Source: Cryptomeria japonica
Taxonomy: Eukaryota; Streptophyta; Pinopsida; Cupressales; Cupressaceae
Length of the DNA stretch: 60,000 nt
Direction of reading: 5' to 3'
Assembly: GCF_030272615.1 (NCBI RefSeq)
Contig: NC_081415.1
Location: 105,849,796 to 105,909,795, forward strand
Part shown: positions 23,451 through 32,703 of the stretch, piece after piece
Numbering within the stretch: the first letter of the stretch is position 1
Layout of the letters: the number at the start of each line of letters is the position of its first letter
Notes under the pieces: model-generated
Told to the model about the DNA's origin: nothing
What the model saw: the letters and a program-made list of their open reading frames with translations, nothing else
The model's database searches: none
Made by a program: the position numbers and the translations under genes

Positions 23451-24725
23451 CTAACTTGGTAGATAAGGTGCTTTTTTCATTTGACACAATTTCCTTCTCC
23501 AAATCATCTATAATTTTTCTTTTATTTCTTCAGTGTCTTTTCTAGGTTGATCTCTACAATCTCCAGCTAAGTGTCCAACTTTGTGACAAAGAAAACATGC
23601 CATACCAGGATTTCTCCATGATCTTCAGTTGTTCATTCTAAACCTTATAAAACAGCTGGCACCTATATGTCCATATCTTCCACAACATTCACACCATATC
23701 CTTGTATTTTAATCCCATGGTACTGTAGAATATTGTCGGTAAGGATGTGTGTGAGTTTAGTAACCTCTAGCATTTGCTCGGTGTTCATACCACATATAGT
23801 TATTTTGCTTAAGCCAACACTTCTAGGTACTATGTCCATATCTATTGCAGTTTTTACAAAACCCTTTGAATTTTGCCTTCTGATAATTGTTTACAGACTT
23901 TGTCCTACATTGTTTAGATGTGTGACCATATTTATTGCAATTGTAACAATAACCATTGGACTTAGTGACATTCGGTTGCTTAACTTTTCTGATTTGGTAC
24001 ATGTTGGCAATATGACCTTGATTTCCACAGTAGTTGCAAATAGGCTTCTTTCCTTTGATGTTCTTCTTGAATCTAGCTTGCTTTGATGATTCTCCTCTCT
24101 TAGTAGTATGAATTCCCTTCTCGGTAGAGTCTTTTCCTTTGTAACCGAGTCCTGCATCTTTGTTGGGTCTTCTTGTATTCAGTTGCTCATCCAACATCTT
24201 TGATGCTTCATAACTCTTCTTTAGTGTTTCTTTGGATTTCTTCTCTGTTTCAAGTTCATCGGTCAACCTTGATACTTCAAGTTTCAATGCTTGATTCTCA
24301 TCATCCTTCAGAATTGCTTCATGATGTGCATAACCTAGTTGATCTGATAGATTTTGTTGAATTCTAGTCAACCTTGTGATTTCATCATTCTTATCAGATA
24401 CTAAGATTTCAAGTTTTTGTTTCTCTCTTTATAGATCTCTTACTTTATCCTCGGCTATCCTTAATGCATCAAGATTTCCAGTCATCTGTGTGCTGAAATG
24501 TTCATGTTCTCTTTTCATTGCTTTTAGTTGATCAGCCAGTGCTTTGTTCTTTTCTCTCAATACTCCAATTATTTCTTCAGTTTCTTCAGATATAGTGTTC
24601 TCAGATGATGTCCCAATTTGTTCCACTAACTCTTGAGAGTCCTGCAAATCATCAGATAATCTTCTTCTCACTTTTAGAGATTTTTGCATTTGTCTTTGCA
24701 TGTCTGCAATTACTTGATTAGCATG
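23451..24725 (-). pseudogene. Element A ORF1, main part: coiled-coil protein with five zinc knuckles
   Basis: Joined to 32588-32641 across element B, this is one frame of about 442 codons ending at TAG 23451-23453. The first half is coiled coil (KNKALADQLKAMKREHEH, LKLEVSRLTDELETEKK). The second half is Lys/Arg-rich with five CCHC knuckles: CNYCGNQGHIANMY (last Cys lost), CYNCNKYGHTSKQC, CKNCNRYGHST followed by a TAG and then KC, CECCGRYGHIGASC and CFLCHKVGHLAGDC. In-frame TAA or TAG codons (near 24429, 23825, 23755 and 23710) sit where Gln fits. It resembles a Gag nucleocapsid without a normal copia capsid domain and is probably the RNA-binding protein of this non-autonomous family. Related to 52523-53656 in element D. 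Confidence 0.78.
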
Positions 24726-25990
24726 TGTAGTGTCCTAAAATTGCGACACTTGCAATTTCGACCGCATTTGGGTCTTCACAATGGCGACGCAACATGGAAC
24801 CTGAATGGAGACCCCGAAACTTGTTCATGACATCAAAAACTACATTTTTCAGCACCCTGGCCTGATCCTCCTTGCACCCTGCTGTCCGTGGAGGTGGGAC
24901 CATGGCGCCCAGTGCCCTGGTCCTTCAGGACTAGGGCGCCCAGTGCCCTGGTCCCCCAGGACCATGGCGCCCAACGCCCTGGTCCTTGGCCCTATTTTTG
25001 GGCCCGGTCTCTTTTGGGTCTCGGGTCTTTAAGTTTGCAAATTGGAAAATAATCTTTCCTGGTCGGCCTAAGGTCGGAAAAATCAGTCTATCAACCCTAA
25101 TTGGCAAGTATATAAACTACATTTTCCTCTCCCATTTGGGTAGATGAAAAGAGGAAGGACATATGTGTACAAGAAGCGGAAACGATATTCAAGCATTCAA
25201 GCATTCAAGCATTCCTTCAAGCAATTGATCATTCTAAGTCTCCATTCAAGGCTAAGTGTTGCATTCAAGACAAGGATTCAACCATTGAAGAGGAGATCAC
25301 ATACAACATACAACAGACAACAACATTTACACCTTCGCATGTAAGAATACAAACATTCTTACAACAAGGTACCAGTACTTGTTTTACATTACAATCATTT
25401 ACATTTACAGCATTCTCATTTCTTGGTTAATTCCAAAACCGGGGTTTGACCTAAGGGCAAACCCCTAATCCCTAACCCCCCAATCATCTTCGCTTTTCTG
25501 TGTGTAGGTTGCAGGTACGCGACTGTAATTGAAGATCTGGAATCCTTGTGCAGAGACGAACAGATCCCCCTTCGTTTCGCGGATTTTTCGGAGGACCGTG
25601 TGCACGCCGGGGGCCATCGTCCTGTCAAATTTTGCTCAAATTTGCAGGACAGTGCCGCCTCAACATTTTACTGCTAATTCCAAGTCCGCAGCTTCATCCT
25701 ATATTCCTATCTATGTTTATAAGCGAATCTTTCTCACTTTTCATGCATTCCTAGCTTAATCCTTCTATCTACATTCTTTACAAAAGAGGGTAGCCTTGTT
25801 GTCTTAACCCTTGAAACTCATTTAGAATCCAATCTTGCATTGTGTGGGATTGGATCTTGTGGGTTTCAACCCCTCTTTTGAATGTAAAGTCTCCCCTAAG
25901 TGAAAACCGTCAACCCTAGTGACCTCCTTCCCCTCTCCTCGGAGTGGTGGGGGGAACACTTAGGGTTCGCTCGCGATTTTCCGCTTTACA
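24726..25990 (+). repeat. 5' LTR of element B
   Basis: Starts TGTAGTGTCC and ends TTTCCGCTTTACA. A TATA box (TATATAAAC) is at 25109-25117. It holds a GC-rich minisatellite (about 24898-24985) with one more unit than the 3' LTR, and a copy of the GGACC...GTCC motif at 25593-25622. A short ATTCAAGC tandem array lies near 25188-25215. Short frames here are not genes. Confidence 0.92.
24898..24985. repeat. GC-rich ~33-bp minisatellite in the 5' LTR of element B
   Basis: Three imperfect units built on GGACCATGGCGCCCAG and GCCCTGGTCC. The 3' LTR (about 31514-31570) has only two. Each unit contains self-complementary GGACC/GGTCC ends. Confidence 0.75.
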
Positions 25991-26012
25991 TTTTGGTGAA
26001 CCCGACGTGAAC
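25991..26012 (+). promoter_or_regulatory. Candidate primer-binding site of element B
   Basis: Directly after the 5' LTR the sequence reads TTTTGGTGAACCCGACGTGAAC. TGGTGAACCCGACGTGAAC has the TGG start and length of a tRNA 3'-end complement. I could not name the tRNA with confidence; it is not the Met-type site of the copia elements. Confidence 0.65.
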
Positions 26013-26360
26013 ATCCTTTCTAATTATTCATGGTTAGATCTGAAAATTGGATGCCTTGATTACATTTCCATGTTTGATCTTTTGCAAATTTTAGAGGTTA
26101 ATTGCATAAAAACCCTAAATTTTCTTTTTAGTAATTGAGCTTGCGAAATGTTTAATGGTTAATGCTTATTTCAGATCTACCCTTCTACTGCAAATTATCA
26201 AATCATATCTGTGCTTTAATTTTGAAAATTAAGTGGTTAAGTGTTAAAACCCTAATTTTTAAAACCCTCTTGATTCAGCCTTTGACCGACAATTTCACTG
26301 ATCAAAACATCTCCAAATCAGCTGTAACTTTGGATTCCGCAACAAAATCATAATATCTTT

Positions 26361-26447
26361 CATCCCTGAAAATTTGGAAAAAAGTTGCGAGGACTGTGTG
26401 CACCCTGAGCGCCATCGTCCCCGACATTTTTTCCAAAATTTCGAGAG
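26361..26447. repeat. Foldback motif, leader copy 1 of element B
   Basis: An imperfect long hairpin: CTGAAAATTTGGAAAAAAG on the left is roughly complementary to CATTTTTTCCAAAATTTCG on the right, with an inner GC-rich GGACTGTGTGC...GCGCCATCGTCC stem. A second copy is at 26979-27064 and related cores lie in both LTRs. Confidence 0.65.
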
Positions 26448-26978
26448 TTAGATCTTACTGTATTTTTCTGGTAAAATCCAGAATTTTGGCTGATTTGATC
26501 AATTCTAACACTTTTAAGGTCAAAGTTGGTCTAGGGACTGCTTGGACTAAGGCTTCTAATCATTCAAAAATTATTGAAATTGAAATTTTGTGTCAAAATT
26601 GTGTTCTTACTGTCCTAAATCTGAAAAGTGTGTCGGTATTCATTCGAAATTTCAGTGCTTTATTCAAATTTTTGCAATTTGTGACTTTTGAAATTAAGTG
26701 TTTAATTACACCAACTTTGATTTCCACTTTCAAAATTGAATTTTGCATGAAATTGAGTCAACTTTTAAAATTCAAAGCTTGCATTGCTCTTAGTATTCCC
26801 TCTAAAATCATAAAATTCAAAATTTCAGTTTCCCTCTCTTTTTCAAAATTCAAATTTTACATTTTTCAACAATCTTGGTAGGGTTCAATTTTGAGATTGC
26901 AACTTTAATTTGGCCTATCTACAGATCGTAAAATCACTCAATTTTTTCAGATTAGCTTTAAAATCATCATAACTTTCA

Positions 26979-27064
26979 TCTCCGAAAATTTCGAAAAAAG
27001 TTGCGAGGACCGTGTGCACCCCGAGCGCCATGGTCCCTGACATTTTTTCCAAAATTTCGAGAGA
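26979..27064. repeat. Foldback motif, leader copy 2 of element B
   Basis: About 86 bp closely matching 26361-26447. CTCCGAAAATTTCGAAAAAAG opposes TTTTTTCCAAAATTTCGAG, and GGACCGTGTGC opposes GCGCCATGGTCC. It lies about 100 bp before the Gag start at 27166. Confidence 0.65.
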
Positions 27065-27165
27065 TTGTCGTGATTGCATTTAACAGCTTAAATCCAGGAG
27101 ATTGGCTAATTTTATTGAAATTTGCTACCTCTAAATTCAAAATCTTCTCTCTTTCTCTCTAGTGC

Positions 27166-27633
27166 ATGAGTTTTACAACAATAAGTCCTACTCACACTAT
27201 TCCCGTTAGACAAAGCCGTAGAATTAAGTCTTTCCAAGGTTTAATTACCGAGGAGATGGAACCTAATTTGAGTAGCCTTTTTAACAAGGACACGGGTAAT
27301 TCCTCTAATCCTCCTAATGATGAAGAAGCTCTCCATGAGGTTTCTGTAGAACAACTTTCGAAATTGGATAACCAATTTGGTGATTTTCAGCAATGGATGT
27401 CTCAAGAGTATCCCGATAGTCAAGCTCTTTCATTAATCGAGGGTCTAAAACGTATGGTTCAAAGTGATAAGAATGGAATTGATATTTTGCGTGGTATTGC
27501 ACACATTGTGGATTCGAATGTGATGCCTATGAAGAATTGTGCTAAAACTTTAGGTTATACACAACCTCCTAATCAAGTCAATCATTCTATTCCTGTAACA
27601 ACTTCTACTGCTCGCATACCTACCTTTACATAA
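27166..27633 (+). CDS. gag: Element B Gag N-terminal segment
   Basis: 155 codons starting MSFTTISPTHTIP and ending in TAA (27631-27633). It is in the same frame as the 985-codon frame from 27640, with one further codon between the stop and the next ATG. The related element F has a sense TAT codon at the stop position (IPTFT here, VPTFTYS there), so this is the N-terminal part of one Gag protein cut by one nonsense codon. It is polar and acidic, with an amphipathic stretch LSKLDNQFGDFQQWMSQEY and no recognised domain of its own. It would be translated first on the genomic RNA; reaching the rest needs readthrough or reinitiation at 27640. Confidence 0.72.
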   Translation: MSFTTISPTHTIPVRQSRRIKSFQGLITEEMEPNLSSLFNKDTGNSSNPPNDEEALHEVSVEQLSKLDNQFGDFQQWMSQEYPDSQALSLIEGLKRMVQSDKNGIDILRGIAHIVDSNVMPMKNCAKTLGYTQPPNQVNHSIPVTTSTARIPTFT

Positions 27634-27639
27634 AATATA

Positions 27640-30597
27640 ATGACTACTTCTATACAAAACATTCCACCTATGATCACCAGTCATGGGGGCAATCCTTCCT
27701 CTTCAATTAACCCTCTTCCTTCATTCAATCCAACTTCTTCATTCATTCCTTCAATGAGTGTCCCTATTATATCTCCACAAATGAACATGACGCAAGGGGG
27801 CAATTCATTTAACCATTCCATTCCTCCTTGTAGTGTTCCTCTTTTCCAATCCTCTCCTATGACTAACTATCATAGTGTCCCGCCACCTTACTCTCAATCA
27901 ATACCTTCTTTCAATAACATAATACCTCCATCCCAATCTAACACGTCTAATATGAACTCTTCGACTGAAGCAACCATTAACAATCTTGCACAAACTGTCT
28001 CTTCTTTACAGCAACAAATTGCCTCTATGAATCAATCTAAGTTTAGTGTGCCCACATTTGATGTTGCGAGCCCACTTTCTCTTGACATTGTTCGAGCTAT
28101 TCCTCCTAAACATGTTGAAATCCTGCATTTGGAGCTTTATAATGGTAAAGGTGATCCTCTAACACATGTTAAGACTTTTCAAACAATATGTACCGATTTT
28201 GCTTATGACCAAAGGTTGCTTGCAAAACTGTTTACTAGAACATTAAGAGATAAAGCCCTACAATGGTATTGCTCGTTGCCTTCTTATTCTATTACTTCTT
28301 TCGAACAACTTGCAAATGCTTTTATTCAACAATTTCAAAACAATATAAGTCCTAAAGTTACTTTGATTGATTTAATGCATTGTAAACAAGGTGTTAAAGA
28401 AAAAGTGACTGATTTCATTGGTAGATATAAGCATTTGTATGCTCAAATTTCTTTTCCAGTACCTGACAATGATATTCAAAGAATCTTTATTTCTAATTTA
28501 CAAAAAGATATTAGAGAAAAACTTCTGTTTTCTGAGTTTACTTCTTTCCAACAGTTGTGTGCAACTCTTCACAATTATCAACCGACTGTGAGTCAAATGG
28601 AACAAGCAAATCCTATGGCTCCGAGTGATAAGGGTGATAGTAGTCAACAACCATTTGGAAAGTTTAAACCAAACAAGCAGTCCATTAAATTCAATGAAAA
28701 CATCATCAACAACAATGTGAATGCAGCATCAGGTGTGCCTCCTATTTCTAAGTTTTTCAAGAAAGAAAGAAAGTTTACTCCTTTGCATGAATCATTGCAT
28801 AGTATTATGAATAAGTTATTGGAACAAAATGTGCTTACTCTCCCTCCTATAAAGCAAATCGATCCTACAAAGATTAATTCACCCTATTTTGATAACAAAT
28901 CTTTTTGTCAATTTCATCGTCAACCTGGGCATGATACTGAAAAATGTTTTGCTTTAAAGGGTAAGATTCAAGATTTGATTGATAATAATACTATCTCTGT
29001 TTCAGGAGTGAATGATAAAGGCAACACATCTATAGCTCCTCCTAACCAAAATCTTAAGATTTTTACTGATCCATTACCTTCTCATACCTCTAATGCGATT
29101 GAGGCTAATGATTCCTCTTTCTCATCTGATGGTCTTGTGTCTATGACTCCGAATGTGATTAACTTTGTAGAGCAGCAAGAAAACCCTAAAGAACCTTCCA
29201 TCACATTTGATTCTAGTGAAACTATCAGGGCACCTGATGGTCCTTTATACATAGTTGCAAAAGTCAAGAATACACCTTGCTGTGGAGTGCTTATTGATCC
29301 TTCGTGCATGGTTAATGTTATTACTGAAGAATTTCTTTTTACCTTGCAATTAAATCAAGTGATCTATGACAAAACAGATGTGATTGTGAAATTATTTGAT
29401 GCATTTTCTTCTCCTGCAATTGGTTCTATTACATTACCTATTGAGGTCCGTAACAAATCCCTTGATGTGAACTTTGCTATTATTCCTTCATCCGAACAAT
29501 TTCGTGTGAAGCTAGGCTATCCTTGGCTATCTTCCATGAAAGCTATTGCTTCTCCTATTCACAAGTGTTTGAAATTTCCCCATAATGGTGAAGTTGTTAC
29601 TGTCAATCATAGTCTCTTTAAACCAGCTGAAAGAACTTCTAGCGTTCCTATTGATTATTTTTGGCCTAAACAATTCCAATCTCTTCCACCGCGAAGTGAT
29701 CATCTTTTCAAATCTTATCAAAAGTGGAAAACAGATATGATCCTATCTCTAAGTGAACCTAGAATACCCAAACTTGATATTCCTATCGTTCTTGAGAAGG
29801 AAGTTCTTCCTTTGAAAGATAAAACTAATGTCTTTCCTCAAGAAGATTCCCAACCCATCCCTATGGATGTGACTATGTCTATGTCTAATAAACTTTCTAA
29901 AAGTAGACCTATACCTCCTCATCATGATGGACTTGGTCTCCTTCCTAAACCAAATATTCCTCCTTTATATGGAGCAGTTCCTCCTCCTTCCTTTTATAAA
30001 GAGAAGAGACCCTCCTCTTCTCCTATTATCCAGCCTAAGAGACCACAACCTAAACATCCAAGTGATAAGGATGAGAACATTCCTCCTCCTCAATCTTCTC
30101 CACTTCCTACTAAGACTAGACAAAATCGTTCTGCACGTGAACGCCGACGAAAGCATCGTCTTAGAGCTCAGGCAACTGCTTCTCAAACTTTGCAATCCCC
30201 AAAAACACCTTCAACAAGCATTATTCCATCTTCTCCAAAATCTCCTAAACATAAGATGCATGATGGTTTCGATCCTGTGCGAGTTAAAGATCCTATTTTT
30301 ATAAATCTTGATGATGATATAGATGAAAATGTTATTTATGATGAAAATGTTACTTCTCTTGCTTCTGATAGTGAATATGAATTTGTTGATGTTGATAACC
30401 ATTTATCTAACAAATTTTCTAAAGCACTTATCCTAGCTCCTAGACAAGAACAACATGGCTTGGAACATGAACATAGCCCTTGTTTGGATCTTGTGATAGC
30501 TCCATCTGCTGTGTTGAATGTTCCTCCTCTAGCGTGTTCCCTACCTTCCCGAAACATTGATCAGCAAGATCGGGGGGTAGATGACGTGCTAGACTAG
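27640..30597 (+). CDS. gag: Element B Gag with degenerate protease domain
   Basis: 985 residues, uninterrupted. Residues 1-150 are Pro/Ser/Asn-rich, with a short coiled coil (TINNLAQTVSSLQQQI). Residues about 165-315 form the Ty3-type Retrotrans_gag domain (LYNGKGDPLTHVKTFQ, RDKALQWYCSLP, VTDFIGRYKHLYAQI). A CCHC-like finger, CQFHRQPGHDTEKCFALK, is at about 423-440. A retropepsin-like domain at about 535-650 has LIDPSCMVNVITEE in place of the D-S/T-G catalytic triplet, so it keeps Asp but lacks Gly and is probably inactive. The C-terminal 300 residues are Pro-rich and basic (RERRRKHRLRAQ), then acidic. No RT follows. The likely role is assembling particles that package element RNA, with pol functions from another element. 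Confidence 0.85.
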   Translation: MTTSIQNIPPMITSHGGNPSSSINPLPSFNPTSSFIPSMSVPIISPQMNMTQGGNSFNHSIPPCSVPLFQSSPMTNYHSVPPPYSQSIPSFNNIIPPSQSNTSNMNSSTEATINNLAQTVSSLQQQIASMNQSKFSVPTFDVASPLSLDIVRAIPPKHVEILHLELYNGKGDPLTHVKTFQTICTDFAYDQRLLAKLFTRTLRDKALQWYCSLPSYSITSFEQLANAFIQQFQNNISPKVTLIDLMHCKQGVKEKVTDFIGRYKHLYAQISFPVPDNDIQRIFISNLQKDIREKLLFSEFTSFQQLCATLHNYQPTVSQMEQANPMAPSDKGDSSQQPFGKFKPNKQSIKFNENIINNNVNAASGVPPISKFFKKERKFTPLHESLHSIMNKLLEQNVLTLPPIKQIDPTKINSPYFDNKSFCQFHRQPGHDTEKCFALKGKIQDLIDNNTISVSGVNDKGNTSIAPPNQNLKIFTDPLPSHTSNAIEANDSSFSSDGLVSMTPNVINFVEQQENPKEPSITFDSSETIRAPDGPLYIVAKVKNTPCCGVLIDPSCMVNVITEEFLFTLQLNQVIYDKTDVIVKLFDAFSSPAIGSITLPIEVRNKSLDVNFAIIPSSEQFRVKLGYPWLSSMKAIASPIHKCLKFPHNGEVVTVNHSLFKPAERTSSVPIDYFWPKQFQSLPPRSDHLFKSYQKWKTDMILSLSEPRIPKLDIPIVLEKEVLPLKDKTNVFPQEDSQPIPMDVTMSMSNKLSKSRPIPPHHDGLGLLPKPNIPPLYGAVPPPSFYKEKRPSSSPIIQPKRPQPKHPSDKDENIPPPQSSPLPTKTRQNRSARERRRKHRLRAQATASQTLQSPKTPSTSIIPSSPKSPKHKMHDGFDPVRVKDPIFINLDDDIDENVIYDENVTSLASDSEYEFVDVDNHLSNKFSKALILAPRQEQHGLEHEHSPCLDLVIAPSAVLNVPPLACSLPSRNIDQQDRGVDDVLD

Positions 30598-31341
30598 TTT
30601 CATTAGCATAGCAGATTCTCTCCTCCTCTCTTTTGTTACTTCTTCTATGTGTTATTATCATTCTTCTATTTGTTGTCCTTAGTGTTGTCTACTTGAGGAC
30701 GATGCAAAGCATTGAGATCTCTTTTGGTCTCTCTCATGTTGACTCAAAAGACACATGTGTTCCCTTCTTCTAGTTGACCTTCCTTGATTGGGGAATGAAG
30801 AACAATTATGCATACATACATATTATATACATGAATTATCATACAACATACTGACCCCGAGGAAAGCGAAGTCACCTCGTGCTTTGTGTTTTGTGTCTAT
30901 TATCCTTGGGTTTATCTCACACTTGGGGGCTAAATCTTTGTGATAACGTGCTCCTTTCCCTTCTCATTTCTTATGTGTATCACTACCTTAAAGCAATCAC
31001 CCCCGTTGAGGCATGTGCGATCACTTTAACGTAGGGAGGCATACACCCCATCTATCCCTTCAGGATACTTGAAAATTTCTTGGCGAACTTAGCTTTGCCT
31101 TGAAAATTTTTGGTATTTCTCTTGCATGACTCATAGTGAGGAAACCTTACTACTGACAGTCATAGTTCTCCCTCGTGATCTTCCCTTTTACTTTGTCAAT
31201 CAAAGTCGTAAGATCCTTAGTCCACTGGGGGCTTGGTGTGTCTTGCCTCCTTGACGTGGTGAAAGTCTTTCAATGTTATTTCCTTGTACTTTACCGGAAG
31301 TATGAGCGTACGCTTATACTCCCGCTAAAGTGGGGGCTAAA
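30598..31341 (+). other. Element B 3' noncoding region and polypurine tract
   Basis: About 740 bp after the Gag stop with no long frame. It ends with AAAGTGGGGGCTAAA (31327-31341), the polypurine tract touching the 3' LTR. A stretch near 30677-30750 (GTTGTCTACTTGAGGACGAT) is conserved in element F at about 39396-39470, suggesting retained function. Confidence 0.75.
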
Positions 31342-32582
31342 TGTAGCATCCTAAAATTGCGACACTTGCAATTTCGATCGCATTTGGGTCTTCACGATGG
31401 CGACGCAACACGGAACCTGAATGGAGACCTCGAAACTTGTTCATGACATCAAAAACTGCATTTTTCAGCACCCTGACCTGATCCTCCTTGCACCCTACTA
31501 TCCTTGGAGGCGGGACCATGGCGCCCAGCACCCTGGTCCCCCAGGACCATGGCACCCAACGCCCTAGTCCCTGGCCCTATTTTTGGGCCCGGTCTCTTTT
31601 GGGTCTCAGGTCTTTAAGTTTGCAAATTGGAAAATAATCTTTCTTGGTCGGCCTAAGGTTGGAAAAATCAGTCTATCAACCCTAATTGGCAAGTATATAA
31701 ACTACATTTTCCTCTCCCATTTGGGTAGATGAAAAAAGGAAGGACATACTTGTACAAGACGCGGAAACGATATTCAAGCATTCAAGCATTCAAGCATTCC
31801 TTCAAGCAATTGATCATTCTAAGTCTCCATTCAAGGCTAAATGTTGCATTCAAGACAAGGATTCAACCATTGAAGAGGAGATCACATACAACATACAACA
31901 TACAACATACAACAACATTTACACCTTCGCATGTAAGAATACAAACATTCTTACAACAAGGTACTAGTACTTGTTTTACATTACAATCATTTACATTTAC
32001 AGCATTCTCATTTCTTGGTTAATTCCAAAACTGGGGTTTGACCTAAGGGCAAACCCCTAATCCCTAACCCCCCAATCGTCTTCTCTTTTCTGTGTATAGG
32101 TTGCAGGTACGCGACTGTAATTGAAGATCTGGAATCCTTGTGTAGAGACGAACAGATCCCCCTTCGTTTCGCGGATTTTTCGGAGGACCGTGTGCACGCC
32201 GGGCGCCATCGTCCCGTCAACTTTTGCTCAAATTTGCAGGACAACGCCACCTCAACATTTTACTGCTAATTCTAGGTCCGCAGCTTCATCCTATATTCCT
32301 ATCTATGTTTATAAGTGAATCTTTCTCACTTTTCATGCATTCCTAGCTTAATCCTTCTATCTACATTCTTCACAAAAGAGGGTAGCCTTGCTGTCTTAAC
32401 CCTTGAAACTCATTTAGAATCCAATCTTGCATTGTGTGGGATTGGATCTTGTGGGTTTCAACCCCTCTTTTGAATGTAAAGTCTCCCCTAAGTGAAAACC
32501 GTCAACCCTAGTGACCTCCTTCCCCTCTCCTCGGAGTGGTGGGGGGAACACTTAGGGTTCGCTCGCGATTTTCCGCTTTACA
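31342..32582 (+). repeat. 3' LTR of element B
   Basis: Starts TGTAGCATCC, ends CTTTACA, then the GCATG target copy. TATA box at 31694-31702. Two minisatellite units instead of three, and the GGACC...GTCC core at 32185-32214. Confidence 0.92.
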
Positions 32583-32587
32583 GCATG

Positions 32588-32641
32588 ATCCAACTCTTCT
32601 TGCAGATACAAAATCCTCCGAGATTGTTTATTGCCTTCCAT
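32588..32641 (-). pseudogene. Element A ORF1, N-terminal segment
   Basis: The minus-strand ATG at 32641 begins MEGNKQSRRILYLQEELDH, about 50 bp inside the primer site, and runs into the element B insertion. The frame continues exactly at 24725 when B and one GCATG are removed (54 plus 1,275 bases, divisible by three). This is the start of the ORF1 coiled coil. Confidence 0.72.
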
Positions 32642-32689
32642 TGATAAGATCTTTCTCTTTAGGCAGTTAAATCCTTTTCCAAGATTGAA

Positions 32690-32702
32690 GCTCTGATACC
32701 AA
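32690..32702 (-). promoter_or_regulatory. Primer-binding site of element A
   Basis: Minus-strand TTGGTATCAGAGC, the Met-tRNA-type site, directly inside the 5' LTR. It is identical to the sites in elements I and H, which supports sharing of their replication machinery. Confidence 0.88.
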
Positions 32703-32703
32703 T

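Larger units (their letters stand above)
24726..32582 (+). mobile_element. Element B: non-autonomous LTR element with Ty3-type Gag, inside ORF1 of element A
   Basis: A plus-strand element of 7,857 bp with LTRs 24726-25990 and 31342-32582 and a perfect target duplication GCATG (24721-24725 and 32583-32587). It interrupts ORF1 of element A; excising it with one GCATG restores that frame. The internal region has a leader of about 1.2 kb, a single long gag-protease-like frame (27166-30597, one in-frame TAA) and about 740 bp of 3' noncoding sequence. There is no RT, RNase H or integrase. This fits the described class of terminal-repeat elements that keep only GAG. The LTRs look very alike, so insertion was probably recent relative to its host element. 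Confidence 0.92.

Noticed and set aside
24805-25032. GC-rich frame with Pro/Gly/Trp repeats
   Set aside because: It is a translation of the LTR minisatellite of element B and has no independent support.
27166-30597. Possible plant pararetrovirus or host gene for the long element B frame
   Set aside because: Flanking LTRs, 5-bp target duplication, primer site and the Ty3-type Gag signature show an LTR retroelement.
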